64,000 nt of DNA from the NCBI GenBank assembly GCA_026261815.1, contig JAMPIT010000848.1:5084001-5148000 (forward strand). Direction: 5' to 3'. The notes below the pieces were generated by a model that did no database searches, had not been told where the DNA came from, and worked only from the letters and a program-made list of their open reading frames with translations. The position numbers and the translations under genes were made by a program. Source of the DNA: Monarcha castaneiventris obscurior. Its lineage: Eukaryota > Chordata > Aves > Passeriformes > Monarchidae. Positions 32,627-46,743 of this stretch are shown here, in pieces. Numbering within the stretch: position 1 is the first letter of the stretch; every line of letters starts with the position of its first letter.

Positions 32627-34121
32627 CTTGGAGGTTCTGCTGACACCATCAGAGTAACCTGCATAAGTTGCTCATGCCTTTGTCATTCACAGATCACTGC
32701 CATAATAAACTCATTGTGAGGAGTAGCCTCAGGAAACCCATAATATTTTCCTTTAAATCAGAGAACACATGCAGGTAACCAACTGTATTGCCAGGATAAT
32801 CAGTTTGTCAGGAGCAATGATATCAGATGCTGGACAGCTTGAGTATTTGTCAAGCTACCAATATTTCTCAAAAAAACCCCAAAAAAGCAAGGGCATTTAG
32901 CCTGCCTCCTCTTGTTATTTGATAAAGCCCTGAGATGCACTGATCCTTCAAGTTTGGCACCCTAATGGTGTCAGTGAACTGTGATAACTCAGAGGAGAGT
33001 GATGCTGTAACCACACACAGAACTATTCCTTTCCCAACTCTGTGGCATAAGGAAGAAGATGCTGCATTAAAACAAACACTTGGTTTAAAAGAACGGTAAA
33101 AATTGTAAGATTTTTAAGTCCCTCTTAATTCTCTGCTCAAACCAGGTGTGCAAACACCACTTTCAGTGGCTGGTAGAAATGTGCTGAGATAAATCATTTC
33201 TGCTTGGGATGCAAATGCAGAAAGGACCTGTGGAAAACCAGAGCTCCTTCCCCTTTGTTCCATGTTCTCTAACACAGAGCCCCATGGTGTGAGCCACCAG
33301 AGGAACCCAATTCCAGCAGTCCTGCCACCTGACAATTGCTTTGCAGGTTTGCCTATTTATGCTAGAAGGAAGAATCCAATTTCCAAATCTCCAGGCAGTC
33401 CATTTAAAACACACCTTTGCATTTGGAGCACACACCACTTGCAGCTTGTGCCCTCCTGAGACACAGATATGTTCCACCCTTGTAAGGCAAAGGCTCAGCA
33501 CATTCCACTACAAACTGGTAACACGCCTTAGATTTACTTTTGCAATGCAGATCTTTATGAAAGTTTGATTTCATACTCCTGTAGGTACCACATGCTAAAT
33601 GTAATCCTTCCTCAAAATAAATAAATCCTCTTTAAGAATCTTTTCCTACTTTTTTCTAAAATATTGGCTCTATTATTGCACTATTTTAAACAGTCCAAGA
33701 TTTTTTTCAGGCAATGTATTGTGACAACGCATAAACAAATCAACAAGAATTAAGATAATTTGCCCCATTTGGCTCAGTTTCTATTTTGTACTCACACAGC
33801 CTCTGTCAAGGGGACTAATTTGGAAGAACAGTGGAGTGTAATTTCTTCCTGTTCCCAGAATCAGTCAGGCTCAGCATGTAACCATTTCCCTATCAGTTTT
33901 TTAAGAGCTGTATTTCTAAAGAGTATATCCTTAACCCCCCTGGAATCCTCTGGGTCATTGAAATACTTATTTTTCCCTAAAATATTCTTCTTACCCTTCA
34001 GTGTAAAAGATTGTATTAACCATCAATTATTTAAGAAACTACTGAACAAGTCTCCTTCATACACAATGGTGCTAGAAATCAGGCATCTAAAATTCCACAT
34101 AGCACCAAGTTCTGAAGTATT
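32627..34121. other. PTPRT intron 2, unique sequence
   Basis: No gene or mobile element recognised. A 128-codon plus ORF (33760-34146) runs partly into the next CR1 tail and has no coding support. Confidence 0.5.
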
Positions 34122-34190
34122 TTGTGGGCTTTTTGAGGCTAGATGATCCTTAAGGTCCCTTCCACACCCTTTCTATGATTCTAAGATTTC
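34122..34190 (+). mobile_element. CR1 LINE 3' terminus, very short
   Basis: TTGAGGCTAGATGATCCTTA, AGGTCCCTTCCACACCCTTT and CTATGATTCTAAGATTTC. Only the terminal 60-70 bp of a CR1 remains, ending in the TTCTATGATTCT tail typical of these elements. Confidence 0.8.
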
Positions 34191-37100
34191 GTGTACTCAA
34201 CCACACAATTTTACAGCCAAAGTCTTACAGGATGTGTTAAAATGTGAAGCACTGCTTACCTGTAACTTTGAAATGAGTTTAATTACTCAGCAAGCTCTCA
34301 GAAATGTTATTATTCTGCTTTGATGTCTAAGATGTTCCACGGGTAAGTCAAGCCACAATCTCTGGGCTTCCCCCTCAGCATGGTGCTCCCAAGCATCACG
34401 TGCAGCACGCCAAGGGAATTTCCAGACAAGGATGCTCAGGGCTGCACAGCCAATTCCAGGGAGCTGCTGGGCAGCTGGGGAACACCTGCTCCTCATCTTT
34501 CCCATGCCAAACACCTCCCAAAAAAACAAAGCCCTCACAAACATTCAAACCACACATACTAAATTCTAAGTATTCTGCCCAACCCTGTGGCAGCACTGAA
34601 AGCTGATAACACCGACAGCAAAGCACAACTGAAGAAGTTTTAGGATTATTATACAAGGACAAGTCACAAGAAAAATAAATTTTATTCCACTTTTTCACTG
34701 AACTTCTCAGCTGTCCCAGCTCAGACCATGGCCTTGCTAAAGCTCCCAGTGAAACCAGAGCCAAGGGCTCCCAGAGCCAAGGTACCCTGAGCCAGAGCAG
34801 GGTTCTTGGGGCTCGTTCCTCTCATTTATCACAGCCAGATACGAGGTGTGAAATGCCATTTACACAGCCAAGAGGGCCACAGAATAAACCCCAACGTGGC
34901 TTTGGCCTCGAGCCTGTCAGTGCTCAACCAGGAGTGGCTCTGATGGCTAAGGGAGGACTGAAGCCACAAAATCAGTCCTGCAAATCTCCCAGAGACTCCT
35001 TAGAAATCAACACTCTCCTAATAAATGTAAATACTGGGAGAGCAGTTCTTCCTTCAAAGCAGAGTGAACATTAAGGTCAACCTGAAATTAGTCCTATTGT
35101 TTTATAGTGCAACAATGTGAAACTGTGGGTTTTACTTCAGATAAAGAATATAAAAATTGACAGATCCCACTTGATAAGCAACTAATTAGTCTGGTATTTT
35201 CTCTTTAGATTCAGCTTTGCTTTCAAATAAAATAGTACAAGAAATCTTATACTGAACAGTTGCAGTACAATACCTTTCAGTGAAAGCCTTCTAAGGCTGG
35301 GTAATTAGTTAGCAACCTTGAAACCTTCAAACTGAAGATGTTTTAGGCTTATTATACAGGGGAAAATCACAAGAAATTCTATTCAGCTACTGAGAATCAC
35401 AGCAGAGTTGCTACTGCTCAGAGATGTGCTACCAGAGAATTTGTTGCTAAGACAAATTTTAAATAAGCCAAGGATCTGAAGGTCATCTCCAACACCATAA
35501 AACTCAGAACTCCTTTCTTTCCTAAATCAATACACACATTCCTGATGTTTTATTGTCCTGCTATCTCAGCTTCATTGGGGAGCTGCCCCTTTCTGCCCCG
35601 AAAATGTCACAAATTTGAAAGCAGATACAAAAAGTGGGAAAGGAAAATAATCTGTCCCTCTTCCCCAAAGAGTCCAACCAGCTCTGCTTCCCTGAATAAA
35701 GGCAAACACTACAGAATATGCTCCCTAATTAATGGAGAGACATGTCCTTAGTGTTCCAAAGTCAGAATTGCTCAAATCTATTACTCCATCACAGAGAGTG
35801 GCAGCATAATTCAGTCCCTTATGACAGGCACAGGGAAGAGTACACACTTTTATAGCACTTGCTGGAGTCTGTGCTGATGCATATGTTTGTGAAGAAACAT
35901 GGATTTCTCTTGTTCTTTCCATATAGATTTTTTTCCTCTTTAATGAATAAGTCATTAGGATAACAACAGCCAAGCCCTACTCCACTCATAACAAGGCCTT
36001 TCAAGGCTGATGTTGTCTAATCTCAATATATTAACTCTTAAGTTTTATTTTCTATTTCCTTTGGGGCTTTTTTCCTCTCAAGGCATCCAGGTGCTACAAA
36101 TAACACCTTGTTAATGCACGCAGCATACATACATACATTGATTTTCTATGCTGAATAATGAAATAGAAAATAAAAAAAATGCAAAATAACTTTATGTCTC
36201 ACTTGAATCTTCATTTGAACTGGCCACCAGTATTATTCACAGCAGCTTTTGATCTTTGTTATTTGCACTTGGTGGAAGAGCACCCCAGAGGCTCCCTGAG
36301 ACATTAAGGGGTACAGAGTGATCCCTATGCTCCAAATCCTGTGTTTATTTGCCTTTTCCCTATTTATTGCCATGTTCCATCAGCTCTACTCACAGAGTTC
36401 AAGGAGGACTTAAAACACACTCATATCTGTTAAAAATCCAATTACAAGCCTATTCCCCAGTCCTGACATGCTACCAGAGGATTTCAAAACCAAGGGTCAG
36501 ACTTTGAGCTCCACTTATTAACATGCAAGCCAGTGGTGGGAGCTGGGCACAGGATCTCCATGAACACCGTGTCAGCCAGTTCAAAGAACCCATCTTTTTA
36601 ATGAACTCTAATGCAGTAATGAAAAAGGAGGTGATAATACACTGGAAATTATTCAGATATCTCAGGGGTTCAGCTGCTTCTGCCATTCATGTGCCAGCTG
36701 CTTTCCTCACCCCTTAAGGCCAGAGTTTTTCTGCTTATTGCTACAACATCAAAACCCAAACAAACATGAAACTGTAACTCCCTGGAAGATTTAATCTCAG
36801 CAAGGGTGATGTTATGCTCAGCAAAATGAATAAATCACTGATATTCTCATACTTTCCTGGTATGAAGTATCTCTCAGAGAAGGAAAAAAAATCCACAGGA
36901 AAAATGTAAAAGCATTTCAAACACCCAGCTCTTCACACCAGCATTCCATACAGGATCAGCTTTCCATGCCATGCTGCTCCACAAACCCCTGGAAGGAATG
37001 TGACAGCACATGCTTTGCATTACTCCTCCTGCTCACACGGGAGCAGATCTTGGGGACGTCATGGAAGTGGCCACCTTGGTGTAAACTAGTTTTTTTTCAG

Positions 37101-38205
37101 CCCATCAGGCCATCTGTTGAAGAAAAGGCCATGGAGGGCAATGTCTGAGGTCCCTGGGAAATTCTGGCAGAAGGGCTGGGATGCCAGTTGAATTCCTGGC
37201 TCAGCTATGAAATAAATGAAATAAAAAAGGTTTGTGGTGGGGGTGTAGAGAGGATTACACAAGCTCATAAATCACCACCATGAGAAGGGGCTCAGCAAAA
37301 CCCTGTGCAAGTGCTTTACCCGGTAACATGGACAATTCTCTCATTTATGAATTATTCACCAACCCAGCTTGACACCTTGGAAATTGTTTGGGCTCTGTAA
37401 TAGCCTAAATCCTGTATGTGGCATTTTTCAGCTGATGGGTTACTCACTATTCAGTTCTGCTCATCACAACATGTGCCTCCAAGCAACAAAAGCACTGCTT
37501 CTATTCCGGGATCGCAGCACTGAGTCTTTTACAAGTGAGGAACAACTGCTCCCACAACAAATAGCAGAAATCAGATGGATTTTCTTCAGGCAGACTCTGA
37601 AATTGTCAGTAATAGCCACTTGCCCAAATTTCTAAGCTTCCCATCTCCTAAAACCCCAAACCTACTCACATTGTGATTGATTTCCCAATATCTCTCCTGC
37701 TCTGTCCAATTTGATTTTTATTTGTCCTTGATCAAGAGAATAAAATGAACATCCTCAGAAAGACATGAGAGCCATCAGCCTCAGCAGGGTCAGAAGGGTG
37801 CCAGAGGGAGCACACAAGCTGATTTTGAATGGACTGAGCAGCTTTGGGGGCTGGGGAAGTATTTACAGAAAAAAACCCTGATTTTCCAACTGCTGAACCA
37901 ACCTTTTCCTTCAGCGGCAGAAAGAAACACCAATGTGGTATTAGTGATAGAACTAATCTGAAAAACACCTATAACCACTGATGGATGCACAGGAAGAAAG
38001 ATGATGCAACCAACACATTCCTAACACAGTATGGGGAAGAGCAAAGCCTTGCCAAGAGTTTTAATTAAAAAAAAAAAAAAATTGTAATGAAAGTAACATT
38101 TTATTTTGGATTTTTATATTTTGGATTTGGAAGATGCAGTAACAATCGCCTTGAAAGTATTTGTCTTTTAATGGATTGGGGGTCTGAAATACAAAGAAAA
38201 AAATC
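34191..38205. other. PTPRT intron 2, unique sequence
   Basis: No gene recognised. Contains a short (CATA)n run at about 36125-36138 and an A15 run at 38067-38081. Confidence 0.5.
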
Positions 38206-38338
38206 TGGCACAGGGTGCCCAGAGCAGCTGTGGCTACCCCTGGATCCCTGGCAGTGTCCAAGGCCAGTTTGGATGGGGCTTGGAGCACCCTGGGATAGTG
38301 GAAGGTGTCCCTGCCCATGGCAGGGGGTGGGAACTGTG
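38206..38338 (+). mobile_element. CR1 LINE 3' fragment
   Basis: From TGGCACAGGGTGCCCAGAGC through CCTGGATCCCTGGCAGTGTC to GCCCATGGCAGGGGGTGGGA. The module lacks both upstream CR1 sequence and the terminal tail. Confidence 0.88.
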
Positions 38339-39898
38339 GATTTCAATGCCATTGATAACAAATCTTTAATTTGACGCCCAATTCCGAGCTTATTTGCAGG
38401 AATGTTTTAGCTGGGGCCTCAATGGAGCCCTGTGCTCCTCTCAGGAACTCCTTTAGCTTTTCATTCTGTTCTGACCCTTTTTCACCAGCACAGCCCATGG
38501 CATCACCCAAAGGTGCACCAGTCCTGATTCCCATTCTGGGTCTTTTTTCCCCCCTCAGAAGAGGAGCTCTTGAACTGACTGGAACAGGAACAGGAACGTG
38601 CCCAATATCACTGCAATAACACACGACTTAGGCTGGCACAAATGTGCTCACAAATCATCACCCTGGGTGTGTGTAATGGGGACAATCAGCTGTGCCTTGC
38701 TCTCCAGGGGGATCTGGGACAGCAGCAGGTCTGCACTGCGAGTGTCTCCCCATCACCAATCTCACACAGACACAAAAAACATTTGTGCTGTCAGCTCACA
38801 AAAGAGCGCCCAGGCATGGAAACTCAAACAAAAGTTTTCTGTAACAGCTATTTGGAAACAAGTGCCAGCCTATATGGCAGATGCTGTTTCTGAACATGGG
38901 GATGTCAGGTTTGTTTGATTGTTTTTAAATTCTAACACACTTCTAAATAGCTGTTCAAATCTCCAGGACTGTGGTGCAGCCTGTGTCTCGACAGAGAACA
39001 CAGCTGAGGACAGGAAAAAGACAAGGCTATTAGAGTTATGTACGTCACCCATGAGGGGACTTTCAGAGTTACAGATGTCACTCACATGAGGGGATTTATT
39101 CCTACCATTACCACAGATCCTCTCTGTGCTTCCACACAGAAGCTCTGTGCTTATCTACATCTTTAAGTCTTTACACTCTGTCATTTTTTAGTTTTTGACA
39201 TGGTTTAGAAAATTCAATTTCAGCTGTAAAGTCACAAACAAATACCTCAGACAGCTCTGCTTCTGTAAAACATACAGTGATATCTGCCTCCTATTCCACT
39301 TCATTTTTCAGCAGTTTTTCACTTGGCTTCAATTTGTTTTTTAACTTCTCTGTTTTGGATAACCAATAAAGTGAGACCCCCCCAGTAGCAAACACCTTCA
39401 AGAGCATCTTGGATCAGTTAAATGTAGGAAAGTCCAGATTAAGTGAAGTAAAATGTATTGTACATGCATGGGATAAACTCCAAAGGGTCCCAACTCCTGC
39501 TGCTGCCAGAGGAACTCAGCCTCTGAGGGTCTGCTCCGATGGGCTGAAGTCAAAGACAGAGGTGGTTGAGACAAATTGCCCACAGTATTTTATATTCTGC
39601 CTTTTGTGCAAAGCCAAACAAGTGAACATTGCTCAGTCCAGAGTGGAAGGTAAAGTCACAAGTCAAATGAAACAATTTTCACTGGAATGTAAGAATCCCA
39701 GAGAACAATTCCCTACCATTCCCTCTTCTCCATGACTCACTGCACCAGAAACACACAATGAGACAGAAAAGCCCTCAGTGGGACAGTGGTTTTCCACCAA
39801 ACATGAGGTCACAGAGACTAGGACAATAAAATAAGCTTCATCTCTCACATACCTATGCAGAATGCGCTGCAAGAAGAAATTTTAGAAGGCAGAAACCA
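38339..39898. other. PTPRT intron 2, unique sequence
   Basis: No gene recognised. Contains a short tandem duplication at 39031-39095 (see findings). Confidence 0.5.
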
Positions 39899-40492
39899 TG
39901 TCCTGGGCTGATCCCCAGCGTGGGCAGCAGGGAAAGGGGGGATTCTGCCCCTGTGCCCCTGTGCTCAGGTGAGAGCCCACCTGCAGAGCTGCCCCAGCCC
40001 TGGGCCCAGCACAGGAGGGATGAGAAGCTGCTGGAGAGAGGCCAGAGAGGCACCAGGATGAGCAGAGGGATGGAGCAGCTCTGCTGGGAGGAAAACCTGG
40101 GAGAGCTGGGATTGTTCAGCCTGGACAAGAAAAGGCTTCAGAGTGAGCTAATTGTGGCCTTTCAGTACCTGAAGGAACTGACAAGAAAGATGGAGAGAGA
40201 CAATTTCCAAGGGATGGAGTGACAGGACAAGGGGGAATGGCTTCAAATTGACAGAAGGCAGGGTTAGATTGGGTATCAGGAAAAACAACATTTTTGTAAG
40301 GGTGGTGAGGCCCTGGCACAGGGTGCCCAGAGAAGCTGTGGCTGCCCCTGGATCCCTGGAAGTGTCCAAGGCCAGGCTGGACAGGGCTTGGAGCAGCCTG
40401 GGACAGTGGAAGCTGTCCCTGCCCATGGCAGGGGGTTGGATGGGATGAGCTTTAAGGTCCCTTCCAACCCAAACCACTCCATGATTCTAAGA
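39899..40492 (+). mobile_element. CR1 LINE 3' part, longest copy in the window
   Basis: About 590 bp. Starts near TCCTGGGCTGATCCCCAGCG, then CTGGAGAGAGGCCAGAGAGG, GAGCTGGGATTGTTCAGCCT, GAAAAGGCTTCAGAGTGAGC and GTGACAGGACAAGGGGGAAT, followed by the common 3' module and CCACTCCATGATTCTAAG. It includes the remnant C-terminal coding end of the CR1 reverse transcriptase ORF, now broken by stops and shifts. Confidence 0.92.
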
Positions 40493-43400
40493 AAGAATTA
40501 AGTTAGAAGTGGAGAAGAATTAACCTCCCACAAGTTACCTCCACAAGTTTTCTCAATGCTATTCCAGGGCACTTCAGCTGCTTTTTTCCTATTTTGAGAT
40601 ACGGAAATTTGTGTTTAAAACAACCTCCTTGCAACTCTGGAAAAGCAACCAGCCATGTGCCATGACTGGGGCAGACTGGGAATGCACAGCTCCACCCTGC
40701 AGAGTGCCACTGGAGACTCTGCACACCCAGCTACACCAGGTCAGCTGAGGGAGGCTGGAGTCACACACTGCCACAGAAAGAGTCAACAGGAAAAGTGGAA
40801 ATCAGAACAACCTACATGGAAATTCATTAATATAGACCTGCCTGTTCCATCCTTCCTCAGCAGAAAATGCCTGTATGTGTGTACACGTGTATATTTTATT
40901 CATGAGTGTACAAAGACTGGATATACACACAATATCTATATATACACTCGCTGTACACTGATGCATAGTAGAGCACTTCATCTACTGGAAATAACTGCAA
41001 GAAAAAATTTCCACAAAACACCATTAAGTAGCAGGTCACCCTCTGACCTCGGTTATCTTGATAAATAATTTGTGTTTCACAGGGTTTTCTGGGGCCAGGA
41101 AAGGAAGTGCTCCTTCCTCCACTAGTTGTCTACAGACCTTGTCTGACCACAAGTAAGTTCAACCTGGCTCATCTCTGAACGTTAATTAATAAAGACAATT
41201 ACTTTTAAATTGCAAGTCCCCATTTCTGTCAATACTTCAAATTATGTCAAATGTGGACAGGTAGTAATTATTTTTTAAAAGGATATTACAAGTAGGCAGA
41301 AAACATTAAATAAATGTGGACATAGACAAGCCAAGCCAGTCATTTCTCCTTGATTTCAAGCATATTATTTTAGCCAAATATTTAAAATGGGTGTATTGAT
41401 TTATCTCATTGTTCCACTAACTCCACATTTTTTAATTTTTCCCACCTAATTTACTTTCTGCCTTGCCTCCCTCGTGCAGTTTGCTTTCTGCTCCTGGTGT
41501 TTGTAGTGGAATGAATTCACAGCTGAACCATGCCATATGTTCAACTTATTCAAATCCTTTTCGACATTTAGAATGTGCAAAGATATTATGACCTTTGAAA
41601 GGCACTGTGAATGAGAAAGACAAGTTGCAGAATGAGAAAAGATATCTTTTTTTTTCCCCCTGGGAAAACAACTGCAATTGATAGAGAGACCTTCAAGAAA
41701 AAAATGAAATCCTCAACTGTTGCAAACTGGCCAAGCTCCAAGAAAGCTGAGAGAGGTAAGAGATGTACTGAAACCACCGTGTGGGAATGGGAAATGCCAA
41801 ACCAAAAACCCCAAGAACCAAACAGAAAAGCTCACAAAGATCCATTTAGCTTTAGTTCAGCACGAGGAGACAATGGTGATTTTGTTATGTGCCAAGATCA
41901 TAAAATGAGCACAGATCTTTGATGTTTGTCAAGTGTAATTCCTTCCCTGCTACTGGAAATTAAGATCTCATATGGCAAAATGACATAGCAAAGTTTGTGA
42001 CAGGATTGTCCTAAGACAGTGAACAACCCATCCTTCCTTAAAAATGATCCCGAGGCTCACATTTAGTCCTGGATTTCACCAAAACCCACCCAAGTCAGTT
42101 CTTTACTGATGCCCAAGGGTTTCTGGAGGACCATCTCCACCTTTCCTAAGGGCATTCCTTACTGGAAGAGGAAACAGCCCACGGGAACAAGGGACCGGGC
42201 TGAGGGTCACTCCTCACTTTTGGAGGTCAGCTGCAAAAACTGAAAGACAAAGACACTTCTCCAAACTGAGGCCCTTCTACTCCCTTTTAACACCACAGCT
42301 CCAGGTAACAGCAGCCATCCCCCACATCTGTAAATACCATTAAGAAAACAATCACCTGATAGAGATTTATTTTCTTTTCCTACAGTAGAACAATCTTCCA
42401 AAGAGCTACAACTAATCCAGTTGGATTAGTGTTGGATAAGTGTTGGATAATGCACCATGTTTTTCTCAAAGTGAAGCTGACTTCCTATGAGAAAAGTTGG
42501 AATGCTTGCCACTGGAGACATTTCACGGGAATTGCAAAAATATCCAGTCATGCATGGATGAGGCAGGACAAGCAGATGGAAAAGGATTCCCATTACTGAT
42601 GTCCAAAGAACAGGGTCCTAGGGCTGCTTTTTCTCTGCTCTCAAACATTATGACAATTTTACACTGTAGCAATTGCATTCTCATGTACAGATGTCAAAAT
42701 CAACCCAGGAACCTGAAGCCCACATTCTGGGAAAACTTCCAGTTTCATGAACAAAAATAATGCTTAAATGTTTTCTTTTTGCCTGCAAGAATTAGGTTGG
42801 AAACAGAGTAAAAATAAATAAACGTTTCTTTAATAAAAGAATCAGTATTTATGGCTTTGTTCTATTTAGTGTTTATAAAGATACTCATGTTAACTCTTAA
42901 TCCACCAAGACAAACAACAATCATTCCTTCAGGACAAAGCAGCTTCTTCACAGCCAGAAAAACATCATCAGTCCAAGTGAAGTGTTGAAAAGTTTGACAT
43001 ATAAACAATAAGCATCTAGACAAGTTAATAAACAGAATGTCTCTTAAAACTAGCACAGAAAATCCATGAAATACTCGTCCACTGGAGAAACACAGAGCCT
43101 GGCCAAATGTCATGTTTAGAAAACACCGAATTTAAAAACACATTATTCTGACTATGACTGCAGTCTAAAGGATGATTAATGTGTAATTAAAGCAGTCAAT
43201 CCACAAGATAAAAGAGAATAGAAAACCACAGCAGTGCCATAGATGATGCCATATATAATGAAGTGAGTTCATATAAGAAGGTTACACCTCTAGAACTGCC
43301 ACACGCTTTGGGGGAAGGTCCATTTTAACAGCAAAATCACAGCAGTGCCCAATTTCCAGAGCCTCTCTCACCTCTTCAGCCTGGATTTTCAACAATGTTC

Positions 43401-46400
43401 CCAGTAGCCACATGAACTAAATCATCTCTGCTCTCCAGCACCATTCCAACAAAATGCAAAGAGTTTAGACGCATGAAACACTCTTGCAAAGAAAGTCTGG
43501 TGGAAAGCTGCTTCCCTCTTCCTCCTCACACTGAGTGACAGCTCAGCCAGTGCTTTCAAAGTACTCAGAGCATTTGCCCCACGCCTGTCCCTGAAAGCCT
43601 CTATCTGGTGTATTTCTGTTTATTCCAAGGAATTATGATCATGGGCACGGCCCTTTCTCACACCAGCTCCCAGTGCCTTGTCCTTACCTGTACCACCAGC
43701 TCAGACATTCCTGGAGCATCTGCCCCATTTTACTCCCAGCAGAACACCTTTATCAATCAGGGAGCCCCCATTAATTCTTTTCCCACCTCTATTTTGCCAG
43801 GGCTATTAAACTCCTACTTTTCAAACATCCCTTCATACTTTTACATCCTCAGAACCCCAGACCATCCCAGTTTGGCCTCTGCTGTGCCCTCACCTCTTTT
43901 GCAGCAGCCCTTCCATAACAGGGGAGCTCCACTCAGCCCAGCAGCCCTGACGAGATAGCTGCAATTTTCCCTCACTCTGCTCATTCAGTCCAGAATTTGT
44001 TTGCTTTTTATCGTGCTTTTAATGCTGCTGAGCTATGCATTAAAGCATCAGCTCTATCCTTTGTAACCCTTTTCTCTATTATTGCCTTTTTTTTTTCCTT
44101 TTAACTGTATGATTACTTCTATTCCCCCTCTTTTCAGCTTTTACAGCCTCATTGCCTTATGTTTGTCTGTAACTCCCAAACCAAAGGTTGTCTTAACCCC
44201 TGGGCTAGAGCAAGTTCTATTATGTTTTTATTTCTTTGATTACAAATAACCTTTATACAAAACACAAAGTTGGATTTTGCACATCTTGCTACAGACTTCC
44301 CACTGATATTCCTGTAAGAAATTCCACAACCACTTCTAGGAGTTTTTATTTTGACAATTTACTACCCAGTAAAGGGACAAACTGGATACTTAAGCCCAGC
44401 TAAAACACAGATTTCGGATCTTTGATAGGTTCCTCCTCCATAAATGTTTCTACTTAGTTTATTTAATCAATAAAAACATCAGCCATAATTCCAGAGGATG
44501 ATGCAATTCCTTCTCCAACTTCAGTTTATACTCATTATTCTTTTATCACTTCTACACGAGAAATAATGCACTTTAGATTTCCACTGGCTTCACAATCCAA
44601 CTGGATTCTTAAGAGTTATGCCAGGACACGAAACATAAATTGAGTTTACAAATCAGAATGTACAAAGAAGTGTCCATGTGTTTAACAGACTGGAAAAAAT
44701 CTTCCTGAAAATATTGAAATGAAACAAACCTGCCCACTTTTTTTTCGTTTTGCAGTCCACGCTCCACACTGATCAAAGAGCAACTACAGAAGGCAGAATG
44801 ATTCTGTGGAGGCAGCAAAGTCCTTCTACATTTTCCTGTTCCAGATGAGATGACTGCCTTTGTTGCAGAGAAATTATAAAATACCACCTGATTTTTAAAC
44901 TTCAGAAATCAGTATTCACATTTTAAAAATCCACGTGACTCTTCTGACTGATCCAAAATTATTTTGTTTTAAAATCCTATGAGATGAAAATAAAGTTGTT
45001 CTGCATCTTCACATCTACTTTAAGAACTGTGTCTCCTGTCTGGAGGAGGGAGAGAGACCAAAACTTTATGATGGGCATTTCCAGAACCCAGGGGCTCCAC
45101 AAAGCATCTTCAGGCTGTGTAACCTGAAGTTAAATCAGCTTGTGGAGAGTGTCCTGCCTTGGTTTGTGTTCTAAGTTATAGCTTTAAAGGCCATTTTTTA
45201 AAAAAGCTCCAAAACCAGAGTAATGTGGTATGTGGCAAATACAGCATTTAAATGGAAATAGTGTTCATTTTCTGGGTGGGAACAGGTCAGAGTGTCCTGG
45301 TATGTGCTGGGCCATTGCAGAGATGAGAAGCAGCCAGGTCCCTCTGTGCCAGCCCAGGAGCATCCCACTGCATTCCCCATATATGAGAACAGTCCATGAC
45401 TTCAGCAACTTTCAGCTAAAAGCAAACAGGTCTTTAACTACCAAACAGCAACCACTTCACTGCATTAAAAAAAAAAGAAAATAATCCAACTCCAAAACCT
45501 GGGGATATTGCAAATGAGTGACTAACTCAGGATAATTGCTGTCTGCTCTAACATTTGAAAGCTGTGCCACCTGCATGCCAGACTTGTGTTATTTTCAGGG
45601 GAGACATCTCATTTAGGCAGGAAAGAAGAACAACTGGGTGATAGCCACCACAGTTAACTCAACTGGGCCCAGGGGCTTTGAATGCCAACTGCTGGGGTGG
45701 AAACGAGTAAATGCTCAATTCAGAGTTTAATGAGTGTCTTAAGTATTTTAAGATTTCTGCCACCATTTAAGGCTACGTGGGCAATGCACAAGCCTGTAAC
45801 TGCAGGGACAGGGATACTCCACAAGCAGCAGGAGAGCTCCATTTCACTCCTTCCTGCCCCACTTTACCCTCGAGAAGAAGAACAGATGAACCAGGAGAAA
45901 ACAAAGCAAATTTACAGCAGAACCAGCTTGCATAGTACTGCAGGATAACTGCAGAACCAAAGGGAAATGTCATAGAATCATGTTATATTTACAACAGTAG
46001 GAGAGGCAGATCTTTAACACTTTGGTACTTTTGTTACTTCCAGGTTTGTCTGCTCTTTTGCATTGATTTTACCCAGAAAAAAAGTATTTTAGGAAAAAAA
46101 CCCAAAAACAACTGTCAACTTGTTTTTCCTAGAGAAGCAACCATTCTTGCAGTACAAAGTATTCACTTACTCATTTCCAAATAGAACTGGCTACAGGGAA
46201 ATTATTTAAGCCTCAGTGAAGCAGCAAACATTGTTTGTGATCTTTTTCACTACGCTGTCCAACCCTTCAGTGTTTATTCAGCTTCTGATGCTTTCTGTTT
46301 ATCTCCTGCCAGTCTTCACAGGCTGCAGTTGTGGTTTGTTAAAGCTGCTGGGGCTGGGATGCTGCTGGTGTCAGCAGGGGCTCTGCCTCCCTGGATCCAG

Positions 46401-46738
46401 GGGCTGATGGATTTGGATCTGCCAATTCACTCAGGCCAAAGCTGACACCTTCTCTACGGGCAAGAGAAACCTGGCAGTGCCCGAAGGAGCCCAGCACACC
46501 TCAGCCATTTGTCTGTGAAGGCGCTTCCCTGGTTCCATCTACACTCAATACGCTTCTCTACAAAATTAAACGGAGTCAAACACATCTCATTACACAGATT
46601 GATTTAATGAGTTATCTGCCAGTGAGGGTGGGCCAGAGGGCAGAGAAGGGAAGTTGCAGCAAGCACTGCCCTGATTCAGCACATGGCACAGCTGCAGTCC
46701 CCTAACACATGAAATCCCATTTATCTGGAACTCCTAAA
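40493..46738. other. PTPRT intron 2, unique sequence
   Basis: Six kilobases without a supported gene. Features are a small hairpin plus 12-bp tandem at 42412-42450 and a strongly pyrimidine-rich plus strand at 43600-44180 in which a 116-codon ORF arises by composition. Confidence 0.5.
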
Positions 46739-46743
46739 CCTTG
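46739..46743. repeat. target site duplication, left copy (CCTTG)
   Basis: Exact match to 47366-47370 on the other side of the solo LTR. Confidence 0.75.

Noticed and set aside
33760..34146. 128-codon plus-strand ORF as a possible gene
   Set aside because: Runs into a CR1 tail, uses AT-rich codons and has no recognised domain.
43608..43958. 116-codon plus-strand ORF rich in Ser, Pro, Thr
   Set aside because: Explained by pyrimidine-rich composition; opposite strand to the gene, no splice sites or recognisable domain.
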